Shown: positions 1-10,559 of the stretch, piece after piece
Numbering within the stretch: position 1 is the stretch's first letter
Layout: each line of letters opens with the position of its first letter
Source of the DNA: Hyphochytrium catenoides
Lineage: Eukaryota > Sar > Hyphochytriomycetes > Hyphochytriales > Hyphochytriaceae
Assembly: GCA_900088475.1 (NCBI GenBank)
Contig: FLMG01000801.1
Coordinates: forward strand, 1-43,669
Reading direction: 5' to 3'
Length of the DNA: 43,669 nucleotides
Program-made: the position numbers and the translations under genes
Notes under the pieces: generated by a model
Seen by the model: only the letters and a program-made list of their open reading frames with translations
What the model was told of the DNA's origin: nothing
Database searches by the model: none

Positions 1-3000
1 TTCCCCTGAACCGTCTGATGAGACCCTTACCGTGCCGACCACATCTTTGTAAGGCAATGTACGGCAGCATTTTCCCCGTAGTCGATGAAGGACCTCTGAT
101 GTTCTCTTTCTTTTCTACCAATGAACCTTTCGCTGCTGTTATCACTCTCTCGCCCTACAATGACCTCACTGACGGTCCTTGTTCTTTATTCTCCTGACAC
201 CTGACAAAAGGACTTTTAACAGTGAGGAGCCCTGGCGCTGTGGTGGATAAAGAAGACTGACTTCTCCTCTTGCGGGTAAGCAATGCCTGGCTCCTGCCTG
301 TCATAAAGCCCAGTCAAGCATCTTCGACGGTCGTGACTCACACTCCTCCCTCCCTCCTTCCTCATACCGATGTGAGAACGCATCAAGGCAGGAAGAGACG
401 AAGTGGCGGACGACCGGCGGGACTTCCTACTCCTCACCAGGAGCGTGGAGTGACTTGCCGTGTTCAAGAAGAGGGTTCTTAGGGAAGGAGGCGGCTGAGG
501 TGAGTCAGTGAGACAGACAGAGAGAGAAAATAGAGCGGGAGCTAATAAGTCGAGAGACAGAGTGTGAGGAGAGAGGCAGGAGTGGGCGGAATTGGATTGG
601 GAGAGATAATCAGTACACTCCCGCAATGTTAGCAAGGATGGCGAACGATAAGGATAGGTAGAGGTCAAGCCCTTCTAGCCGTTAACGGCTCCAATGAACC
701 AACTGTGGTAGGTTCTGATCCTATGATGGCCGTCGTAGTTGTATGACGGCTGTACAGGTGGCGTACAACGGTGTCCCTAGCTAACGGACGAACAGTAGAA
801 GTTCGAGACTCAGAAGCCACGCAGGCCTGGCAGCAGCAGCAATGATCGATTCGATGAATGAGGAGAGAAGAGAGTGATGAGCTAACAGCGCCGCAGCGAT
901 CATACTTCGTCTCTGTTTAGTGATGACAAAGAGAGAAGAAATATCCATAAACAACCCTGCTGACTGATGAGTGCTGCGAAGGATAAGGGTTGTCACTGCT
1001 CCCCATCATCATCATTATTATTTGAGGCGCTGAGCAGAGATGATGATTATAGAGTAAAAGATCAATAAATCTGCATCATCCTGCCGATTCACTGCTCCCT
1101 CATCGCGCCTAGGGAGGGCCTTGGTTGTGGTGGACACCACCACTGCTGGTGGTTGTCAAATACTACACCACCCTCCTTCACCCCCCCTGGCTGCTGGTTA
1201 TAAGAAGCCTTTTATAGTAGAACCATCTCCACTGCTTCCTTAATACTGTGCTAATTCGATCAAAGCTCACCGGTCGACATGGACAACTTTGTTTGTCAAG
1301 GAAGCCGCACCTTCTAAAGTGAGATTATCATCAGTCAACAGGCCTATCCGTCGTCCTTACTGTATGACTCTTCGAGCAGGGAAGAAACCATCATCCAACA
1401 GAAAGTACCCTACTATCTCGTATTTTATTATCCTCTTTCTTCGACTCAATCATCACAGCAGCCATAATCGCTTTCTTATTACTTATGGAAGACTCGCGTC
1501 TCCTCTGTGAACGAAGCAACGCTAGTAGGTCCGGCCACCAATCTCTGACCATGACGATAAAAAGAGGCCAGTAATTCAGAGTATATAGCACTACTTTGTT
1601 GTTGCCTGTGATTTCCAATTGGTCCAGAGATCGAGAAAAGCTGTGGTCCGAAAAGCGAGCCTCCTGCCTGATGCCATCACGCCTCATTGTTATCGTCTGA
1701 GAGTAAACTTTGGAAATAAAGAAGAAAGTAGACATGATACAAGAGTTGTTGAGGCTATCACAGTATATTCTACTTGATGTGGAGCGGAGGTAGGTGAAAG
1801 GATGAGACTGTATCGCGGAGCCTCACGGATGGATCAGTAGGCGGCCAAGCTTTCACCAGCGATATCAGCTCTATCACCACCCCGACAGTAAATCGAAATG
1901 ATGATGAAGGATGAGGTGGGTTGTTCCTTACCGAAGCCTGGCTAATCATCCCATCATCACCGCCTCTGCCGTCCTCCTCCTGCTCTCTTGGTCTTCGGCT
2001 TTGTTTGCGGTGTGAGCAGCGGGACTATTGTTAGGTGTTCTTTGTTTACTTGTTGTACTATTAATATAGACATAACCTCCACCAGCTAACAGAAAGCTCT
2101 ATCTTTTACCCATAATACTTCAAGCAGTAATGTTAGATGTTGGACGACGCTGCTACAATTGTTGGGGCTATGTGTGGTAGTTTAAAGAGCTCCTCCTTCG
2201 GGTGTAGTAGGGTAGGGGGAGATCAAATCCTTGCATGTTTATTCTCTCCCTGCTCAAGCCTATGTTTTTATTATTATGGCCCTCCTCCTGAAGATCATTA
2301 TCCATAATAAGCCGCATTGTGAAAAAAATGATATTTAACCAGCAGCGGCAAGAAGCAACACCACCGGTCACTGCCTTTTTCAGTCGCCGGGAAGTTGATT
2401 CTTGAGGCAGCACACATCAGGAGATAATAAAGAGCAACAGAATAGAGGTGTAATACTCATGAGAACAACCTGCTTCTGCAGGATGCTGGAGCAACAAGAA
2501 GGTCACCGCTGCTGAATAATGATTCTTTTTATTGTTTCATTGTCATTGGCTGCCCTGGCTTACTATTATCAACTTATTATGGTGGTTGTCGGCTACCCTT
2601 TTTTTTCCCGCTTATATGCATTACCTTCTTCTTGAATCAGTCCTCTTACTTACCCTCCACTACATCAAACAGTAGTGCAGCTTTGCTATTCAAATCTTTG
2701 TGTTCTTTGCTATGCTGCATCCTCAATGACTATTTGTTACTACAGATAAGAACAGCAGCGAACAGCCAACCATCATACAAGTGACATCATCCGGAGTGGG
2801 GCCACTCCTCCAGGGAAGGACTCGAACGTTTGCTTATGAAGTACTAAAGAAAGCTCCATTCTCCTTTGCTGTCAAACGAGGTCTATTGAGGCTTCTCGCT
2901 GCTTGTCGCTCTTTCTCACTTGTGGGTTCTCCCTCTGCATTTTTATCTCTATTGCTTGTTCAGCAGTCATACAAGCAAATGATCCATCTCCCTTCCTTCC

Positions 3001-4976
3001 TCTCGGGCGGCAGCCACATGAAATAGATTGCTGTTATTTCAACTTACTTTCTTGTAGCCCTTTTATGGAATCGAGCTGCCGACCACCATCATGGACTTAC
3101 TTCCTGCTGCTCATTTTTGTCATTATCGTTGGCCAGTCTAACGCCTTCCTCATGAAAGCCCCGTTTGTAATATTGACAAGAGGAGGAAGCAGCAGCAGCA
3201 CCCTCTGGTGGGGAGAGACGAATGACTTCACCTCGTCATCATAGTAACAATTCCTTGTAGTTGCTACAAGTATTGGGGGTACAGTACTGTAATGCAACCT
3301 GTCATCAATGGTGGGTCCTCTTCCCTGGGGAGCTCTATGATGTCCAACAGTCAGCGCTTAATTATGGTAGAAAATGTGTGGTCCTATTTGCAGTCAAAGG
3401 CTAGGCTGCTTTGATGGAAGATGTGGCCTGTCGCTTCTGTAGGTTTCAAAATGATCTTGTCTTCGAACCAGGAACTATCTACTGTACAGCATGGTCTGAT
3501 GGGTTCAGAAAGGAATCGTTCGAGGCTTACTGAGTACCACAGCCGAATGTCATAGAAATCGGTCATGCACATAAGCGCCCATCAAGGGAGATTTCCCTTC
3601 ACAGGCCTCGAGGAGTGGGTGGGCGATGGGAGAGGAAGCTTGTGAGGTGGAGTAGCCGTTGTTATGGATAAATAACACTCTTCGTCATCAAAGCGTCACC
3701 CCATTGGCTTGTCCAGTCAGCATCAAGGGATTCATCTTAGGGCAAGTGAACCTTTAGGCAATGTCGCATGTACATCTACAGAAAAGATAGACCAAAGCAA
3801 GAAGGTCGTCTTTGTAATAAGAACCTGGACAACTTTGAACAGATTGAATTTTTGAAGTCTAGAACTATTTGTGGTAGATTTTGGGAACAGTAGTACAACC
3901 TTTTCACTCGCACTTATTATTACGGACAAATAAAGGTACAACCAAGAATTACTGTACTGGCATTTTATGATGTGCCTCGTCTCCCCTATCCTTTGCTTCG
4001 ATCTTTATGGAAAAAAAGTTATTGTTCGGAGTCCTGTTAGACCATCAATAAGTACAGCGTTCAATAAGCGTTTAGTAAACAGGAATCGCGTAGAATTTTA
4101 CCCAATGTAGAAAGGACGCTTTGTACCCCCTGGAACACTTCGAATTCTCTTATCTATCTATGTAATAAATTTACAAAGAAGGAGGCAGCCTTGGATTGCC
4201 ATTTGCCTGTTGTCTCTTTTAGGGCCAACATACAAAGACCTGTCCACCCCCTCCTTGCCCCCCCAGATCCTTGATAAAACAGGCAAGGAACCAGGAACGA
4301 AACATATCAACAGGAAAAAGCAAGAAACAGCAATCTTTCGCTGTAGGAGCTCGACTCTTTTCTCGAAAGTTCATGATGTTCCCGTCTGAAAGCTTCGCGG
4401 CGTTTTGTTTTCAAGATAAAAAGGGCCTACAGTAGGGGTTACATATGAGGAGTAGTGGCCCGTCCCACCCCAGCTAAAAATACAGTAACCAGTTCCTTTG
4501 AGAAAGTTGGCCTTTCGCGAACAGCGATGTCGTAGGAGGAGCAGACATTAGGTGCACAGCCTCTGACTTAATGCGAAATTCTCAGGATCCACCACACAAT
4601 ACCAAAGGCCGGCTGCCCCCCACCCACTGTCGGCCTTTCTCTCCTCCCATAGCTTATTATCATCAATGTTCATTTCCCAAAGCTTGATCCCTCCTGCTTA
4701 TCAAAGGCTAGGCTCTTCTCCTCCTTCTGCCTCTGTTCCCCTTACCCCGTCGCGTCCTGTTATCGTCGCACCTCTTCTGTTCGCCCACGGCCACGTGCCC
4801 CATCCTTCCTTCATCTTCCTTTGATCTCCTCCCAAAGTCCCACGTTCCAGCCCACCTGACCGAGTTACGGTCAGGTCCACAGCCAGGGAGACAGACAGGC
4901 TGACAGGTCAACAACAACCAGCAGATCACACCTTTCTGAATCCATCGCTCCCACAGACACACAGAGGAAAACGGTG
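1..4976. other. No convincing gene; low-complexity intergenic region
   Basis: Both strands hold only short ORFs without recognisable domains or coherent splice pairs. The longest are about 115-150 codons on the minus strand (216-668, 1391-1735) and read as serine/arginine-rich noise. The stretch has A/T-rich and trinucleotide-rich patches and purine or pyrimidine runs near 490-560. It has an inverted-repeat patch at 1125-1157. The last few hundred bases probably contain the promoter and 5' leader of the histidine kinase gene. I cannot exclude a highly split gene or a non-coding RNA. Confidence 0.5.
1125..1157. repeat. Overlapping inverted repeats (GTGGTG/CACCAC)
   Basis: A GTGGTG run is followed by CACCACCA and then TGGTGG. 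The middle arm can pair with either flank, giving two mutually exclusive short hairpins. It lies in the gene-poor left end and no function can be assigned. Confidence 0.4.
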
Positions 4977-7900
4977 ATGAGTGAGGAGGATGAACCCTTC
5001 AGAGGTGTGAACCAATTGCAGAGACCACAAGCAGTTCGTAGCAGGTAGGCAGCAGGGTCAGGAAGAGCATACACAAGGCGGGAAGCCCGCTGCTGCGCGT
5101 CGCCCTATTCTTTTCCCCCTCCCTGATCTTTGTGGCTGCCGGACAGCACGCTCAATCAGGCCTAGCTTATTGCCAACAACAGGGGCATCTCATCTGAGAC
5201 AGAGGTTTTTATTAGTAAGGGTGGAGCAGCATCGACCGCTGGAGTGAGAAGGTTTAGCTCTTTGCTGGACGCGACATAAGATCGCGAGAGGAAGAGGTGC
5301 AGGCAGGAGGAGCTCATTAATTATGCTGATGAAGACGTCAAGCACCAATGACTTTGCTACAGAGCAAAGCTCCAGCTACTTGTCCATTGCTGCTAGGACC
5401 TCATCCATGCCTGCGACTACTTCTCCTGGCAATGCTTCGCCTGTACCCCCTCAGAGAGTCGCTTCCTGCCTGCATCGAGCCCTGAACGGGCAAACGCATC
5501 TAGCCGTACTGCTTCTGGACTCTGCAGGAAACATCGCCTACGCTAGTCCAAGCGCAAGTAAGCTCACTGGTTTTGAGGAAAAGGAGCTGCTGGGAAAAAA
5601 TTTTTGGGAGGAGCTTGTGGACTCCGCAAAGATCAGGATGCCGGTAAAGAAAGAGTATGGTCTTTTCTCAGGATCGTCTTCTCTCTTGGAAACCGAAGGA
5701 GAAGGAGATGGTCTAAAAATAGAAGCGAAAGGGGTTAAGAAGAAGGAGGACAGCACGGAGTCCTCTGCCTTTGCCATAACCTGGCTTCGAAGGAAAACGC
5801 TAAACGGATCGCTGTTGCCGGCGATGCTAAGCAGCTCCACGTATAGCCTTCCGCAGGACGATCTGGCAGTTCAGGAGAAAGCTGACGAAGCAGAGAAGTG
5901 TAATAGAGGCTCTCTCGTCGCATTACTTCCTCTAGATTCTGGCTTTGGCTCTCTCTCCCTTGCAGAAGAGGCATTCCAAGCCATTCAGAACTCTCACGGA
6001 GTGCTAGAGATTGACATTGGTGGCCGCATTCTGTGGGCAAACAAGAACATAGCGGGTTGGCTGGAGTATGAACCTGAGGATCTTGTTGGGTTGCTACACT
6101 GCTCCCTTGTCCCAGAAATAGAGAGAAACTCTTGCTATGCAGAGCTATGGAATAATCTTAGAATGGGTAAGTTCCAGACTGGCGAGTTCATGAGGTTGAC
6201 GAAGACAGGGAAAGAGGTGTGGGTGAAGGGCAGCTATAATCCCATCCGAGGCCCAAATGGAAACGTCGTGAAGGTTGTGAAGACGGCGCTGAATATTACA
6301 CATGAAAAGGAGGCAGCGCTCAACATGGAGCAACGGATCAAGGCCATAGACAAGTCAAGCTCTGTCATTGAGTTTGACCTTGACGGCAACATCCTCACAG
6401 CCAATGAGAACTATCTACACCTTATCAAATACTCGCTTCCGGAGATCATAGGCAAGCATCACTCTATTTTCGTCGAACCTGGCTACGCCCAGAGTGAGGA
6501 GTACCATCAGTTCTGGCAAGACCTGAAACATGGGGCATTCAAGAGCGGAGAGTTTGAAAGGTTGGCAAAAAATGGAGAGAGAGTTTGGATTCATGGCAGC
6601 TATAATCCTATAACGGACCTTCAGGGACGGCCATACAAGGTAGTGAAGTTTGCCTATGATGTGACTGAAAGAAAGCGAGCAGACGCGGCTGTTTCCAAAG
6701 CGCGGTTTGAAGCTGAGATTGCAAAGCAATCTGCCTCTATGAGGTCTCAATTCTTGGCCAATATGAGCCATGAGATTCGAACTCCAATGAATGGAGTTCT
6801 GGGGATGTGCAATCTGCTGGCTAGCACAGCGACAGAGGAGCAGAGGAAGTACATCGAAGTCATGCAAACTTGCGGTAAGGCAAAGGGGCGAATAAACCTG
6901 CTAGGCCCGCCAGTCTCTATATGTCATCATGTTGTCCCTTCTTGGATGTATCACTCTCTATTACCACGGTGTGGCGAATGTCCCTTTTGTCGGTTACTTC
7001 TGCCCCTCTATAAAAAACGCGTACCGTCAAACGCTGACCCTACTATCCCAATCGTTTGCTTCGCTTTTATCTCACTTTCGTCGTCTGCAGGGGATGAGCT
7101 ACTGAAGCTGATTGATGGGATTTTGGATTTATCGAAAGTCGACGCCGGGAAGATGGTACTAGAGCCTATTACCTTCAACCTTAAGGAGGCCATTGAAGAT
7201 ATCGTGATGCTCCTGCTGCCAAAGGCGATGGAGAAAGGAATATCCCTACGCTACGTAGACTCCGACTCTTCACTCCCATCCCAGGTGATCGCAGATGCTT
7301 CTCGGTTCAAGCAGATACTCACCAACTTAGTGGGCAACGCGGTAAAGTTCACAGAGAAGGGACGAGTAGCTATTTCGACTCGGACAACCAAGAGTGAAAC
7401 CAACGGAAGACTCAAGGTGGAGGTGTTTGTGATGGACACAGGGATTGGAATCCCACCTGTGGTGAAGGACAGAATATTCTCCACTTTCATTCAAGCTGAC
7501 CTCTCAACGACAAGGAAGTACGGAGGCAGCGGGTTGGGTTTGGCCATCTGCAAGTCTCTTTGCCAGCTGATGGGAGGTGATATCGCCGTCGATAGTGAAA
7601 TGGGCCAAGGCTCCACGTTCACATTCTCCATTTTAGTGGACGAGGTGGTGAGCAACGGAAAAGCAATTTTGAAGCCCAAGGTTGGAGGCTCCAAGCTTTT
7701 TGACCCGGACCTGGGCAGGCGGCATCCGCTAAGGGTACTAGTAGCCGAGGACGATGCGGTTAACCAACTAGTAGCAAAATCCTTTTTAGAGCGCTTTGGC
7801 TATCGTATGGACCTTGCGACTAATGGGTTGGAGGTTTTGAAGAAGGTCACGGAGCAGGAGTACGATATTATCTTTATGGACTGCCACATGCCTGAATTGG

Positions 7901-8583
7901 ATGGTTATGAAGCCACCAAGCGGCTGCGGAAGCTCTACGCCGGAGTTCCAGAACCTCCAAAGATTATAGCTATGACTGCGAGTGCTCTGCATGAGGATGT
8001 GAAGAGATGTTACGATAGCGGCATGGATGGCTTTGTAAGCAAGCCAGTGGATGTTAGAGAGCTCGCGGGTGTACTATCTACTTGCCCAAGGAGAAGGGAG
8101 TCCACGGCGGCTTACAAAAGCAACTCTGGGCGAGCACATGCTGAAGAACCTCAGGGTTCCAAGTCGCGGATAGAGAGCTCAGACCTCATGATCGAAGGAG
8201 GAAAGGGCAATTCTCCTATTCTAGACGAAGAAGCATTGCTCGCTCATGTGAATGGCCTGTACAAGGTTTTCGAAGAGGCTATTCAAGTTCTTATCGTCAA
8301 ACTTCCCTCTTACAGGGAGCGTATTCGGCTTGCGATTGACAAGCAGAATGCGCAGGAGTTGCGTATTTCCTCACATGCCCTGAAAGGAGCACTGTCCCAA
8401 TTTTTCGCGGAAGAAGCCCGAGAAGCAGCTGCAGAGATGGAAGAAGTAGCTGCAGGAGAGGCTTACTCTCCTTCTAGAGCTGAGTACTGCTTCCAGAGGC
8501 TTGAGCAAGCCATGGACCGTTTAAGGCCCGTCTTGGCAACGTGGCACACACGGTTAAGGGTTTTAGCAGAGGGCGAGGCGTGA
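4977..8583 (+). CDS. Hybrid sensor histidine kinase, PAS-PAS-PAS-HisKA-HATPase-REC-HPt
   Basis: Exons are 4977-5044, 5307-6874 and 7091-8583, giving 1042 aa. Three PAS domains lie at about 76-193, 240-356 and 364-478; the second and third are close relatives with matching GSYNPI motifs. HisKA carries the H box [10 protein letters not shown] with phospho-acceptor His511. HATPase_c shows the N box ([10 protein letters not shown]), G1 (DTGIGI), F (IFSTFIQAD) and G2 (GGSGLGL). REC has the acidic pair EDD and phospho-acceptor Asp809 in [11 protein letters not shown]. The C-terminal HPt has SHALKG with His974. One chain therefore holds a complete His-Asp-His relay, as in ArcB or BarA. No membrane segment is visible, so a soluble sensor is likely. 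The small first exon is inferred: its ATG-led ORF ends at a GTAGGC donor and joins in phase to an acceptor at 5306. Without it, translation would start at 5323 and give 1014 aa. The ligand is unknown. Confidence 0.93.
6875..7090 (+). other. 216-nt stop-free intron inside the HisKA coding region
   Basis: Donor GTAAGG at 6875 and acceptor CTGCAG ending at 7090. Removing it restores the HisKA reading [20 protein letters not shown]. The intron is 72 codons long with no in-frame stop, so it looks like an insertion in the plain ORF. Its translation is Cys-, Pro- and Leu-rich and unlike any kinase segment. Confidence 0.9.
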
Positions 8584-9145
8584 GGTTGAGCGAAGGGCGC
8601 TGAGACACGTGACTAAGACAGGAAAGGAGGGAGGCGTGTCGTGGAGGTAGAGGATACCCGTCCCGCCTTAGGCCCGGGCGCAACAGTGGAAAAGGGCCAG
8701 TTTTGCTAGAGCCACGACTTTTTGTTAGATTCTTACCAGTAAAGAAGAGCGATCTAGATCGCATTGTGCGGACTCTTTTGCAGGCAGACACAAGGACGGC
8801 TACCATTCGTCTTGGCCTGTTTACTCCAATAAATCCACATGATATGCATTATGTTCAGGTACCGTTAGCAACAAGGAGCTCGGCTTCACCTAGTAGGGAT
8901 GCCAAAAGTCGGGCCGGTACATTTCCCTATGTCATTCAAAGCGGAGTCGACCAAAAAGTCACTCCTTAGACTGGACAGCCATAAAGGAGGTGAGAGAGAT
9001 GAAGCCAACAGCGCTTCGAGAAGTAATATTGAATCCTGGGTACAAGTCAGAGGACTGGTGACCTCAACGGACCAATTCAGGCGGCATTGGGAAGGTATTG
9101 GCTGTGATGACCAATTGACAATGCCATCTTTGAGTCTTTGGAGTG
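8584..9145. other. Convergent 3' region between kinase and acidic-protein genes
   Basis: Two overlapping plus-strand ORFs of 88 codons (8703-8969, 8899-9165) have no domain resemblance. An AATAAA at 8828-8833, about 245 nt past the kinase stop, is a possible polyadenylation signal. I see nothing else here. Confidence 0.5.
8828..8833 (+). terminator. Possible polyadenylation signal of the histidine kinase
   Basis: A canonical AATAAA lies about 245 nt downstream of the kinase stop codon. The position is plausible, but I do not know whether this organism uses AATAAA. Confidence 0.3.
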
Positions 9146-9873
9146 TCAGTCAAATTGTTGCCTGAGCTGCATCTCAGTCTCGCTCTTCCAGGTTCTGAAG
9201 TCACTTCCGATGCCCGCTTGACCTTTAACCCGCTGATTTTTCACTCGCTCTTTCGCGGTTTGGCGCTCCTTCGTCTTCCTATCCTCACTTTTGCTATCTG
9301 TTGACTGGGCTGCCAAAGAGCGGCCGGACGGTGATGAAAGAGGTGCAGCTTTCTTGGCTTCCATACCACCATTGACGAGCGCCACCTTTCTGGCCTTGGA
9401 GCCTGCGGAGTCGCCTGCTGGAGTCCACGCAGTTAGTGATCAGTGCTAGAAAAAGTGTTTGGTCTGTCCCCGTCACTGCCCTAGTCGTTCTCGACAGATA
9501 CTCCTGTTCCACTTTGGTTCTTACTTCTTCGTAGCAGCTTACCTTCTGTCCCGTCAGAGAGCCGCTTCTTGGATGGCGTTACAGCCTGAGCCCCACTTTC
9601 AGTGGCATAAAACTCTACCAAAAGGGGCTTTTTAGGTAGAAAGTCTGGCTTTACGGTCTCATCCGCTAGCAACTCTGAGGCGGATGGAAGGAGAAGTCTC
9701 TTGCTCACAGCGAGCTGTTTTCCGTTAGGTCCACCATCGACGGCGCCTTCTTTACTTTCTCCGTGAGACCTTAAGCGCTCATCTTCGCTATGTTCACTCG
9801 TAGCTTCTTCCTCTTCTTCATCCTCGGAGTCTGAGGCACCATAGCTGGCAAGCAACTGCAGTGGATTGGCCAT
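9146..9873 (-). CDS. Small acidic, probably nuclear, protein of unknown function
   Basis: Two exons on the minus strand, 9543-9873 and 9146-9417, encode 200 aa starting MANPLQLLASYGASDSEDEE. The N-terminus is strongly acidic, the middle has a KRLLLPSASELL segment, and the C-terminal half is Lys/Arg/Ser-rich, ending KSETEMQLRQQFD. The acidic N-terminus, a PSA-ELL-type segment and a basic tail vaguely recall small nuclear proteins such as human C1orf52. That is a weak impression, not an assignment. The donor is GTAAGC at 9542. The acceptor is a tandem CAGCAG, so inclusion of one Ala may vary (199 or 200 aa). The gene is convergent with the kinase and divergent from homoserine dehydrogenase. Confidence 0.75.
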
Positions 9874-10559
9874 ATTTCTCTCAGACTGTCACACCGTATG
9901 CCTTTGTCAAATTGAGATATGTCAGAAGTGGGTCGTCAACTCCTCTTATTGCCCCCGACCTGCGATTCGCAAGGTGTGGTCTCTTTCTAGCGTCGAATGT
10001 GCTGCTACAAATGTAGGGTTGTGATGCAAGACGAAGACCAAACGGACCAGGATGGCACCGGGAGGAGTTAGAGAGGGCCAAGCATGAGGAGAAGGAAAAG
10101 AGCCATACATATTTCTATGCAATGCCGACAGCAGAAGACTGCTGTCAGAGGAATCAAGAGCACAGGCGCTGGAAGGACCGGACCTCTTCAGAGCTTGATG
10201 AGTTGATGTTGACCTCTTGTCAAGATTGTGCAGTTAATCTTCGTCATATCGAAAGATGTCACATATCCCGTATACCACCCATTAAATGGCTTATTATTCC
10301 TAATGGTAACGTCCATATCAGGGAGGAGGAACGAAATCGTCCTGAAAAAGGATTCTTGAGCTTTGTTGAAGCTCCGTCTCCGATCATCTCCGCTCACCGT
10401 CGTCTGGCATAAGATTGAGAGAGACCTCAGACATGCTCCATCGCTGAGGACGTAGGTCAAGCCGGGCTCATAGAGAGAGTCTAGAGAACATCCAGCTCAA
10501 CATAAACGTAGCTGTCTGCTAAGTATCTGCAAGTTTGTCGAAGATCCATTATTCTAAGG
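9874..10559. promoter_or_regulatory. Divergent intergenic region, acidic-protein gene and homoserine dehydrogenase
   Basis: The 686-nt gap separates the minus-strand ATG at 9873 from the plus-strand ATG at 10560, so both promoters should lie here. Short ORFs at 10122-10412 (+) and 10188-10460 (-) overlap each other and look spurious. I see no clear TATA box. Confidence 0.4.

Noticed and set aside
216-668. 150-codon minus-strand ORF at the left end.
   Set aside because: Low-complexity Ser/Leu/Arg composition, no domain, no splice partners, and a pyrimidine-rich source sequence.
6875-7090. Apparent 72-residue Cys/Pro-rich insertion in the kinase HisKA domain.
   Set aside because: Clean GTAAGG and CTGCAG splice sites and exact restoration of the conserved HisKA sequence show that it is an intron.
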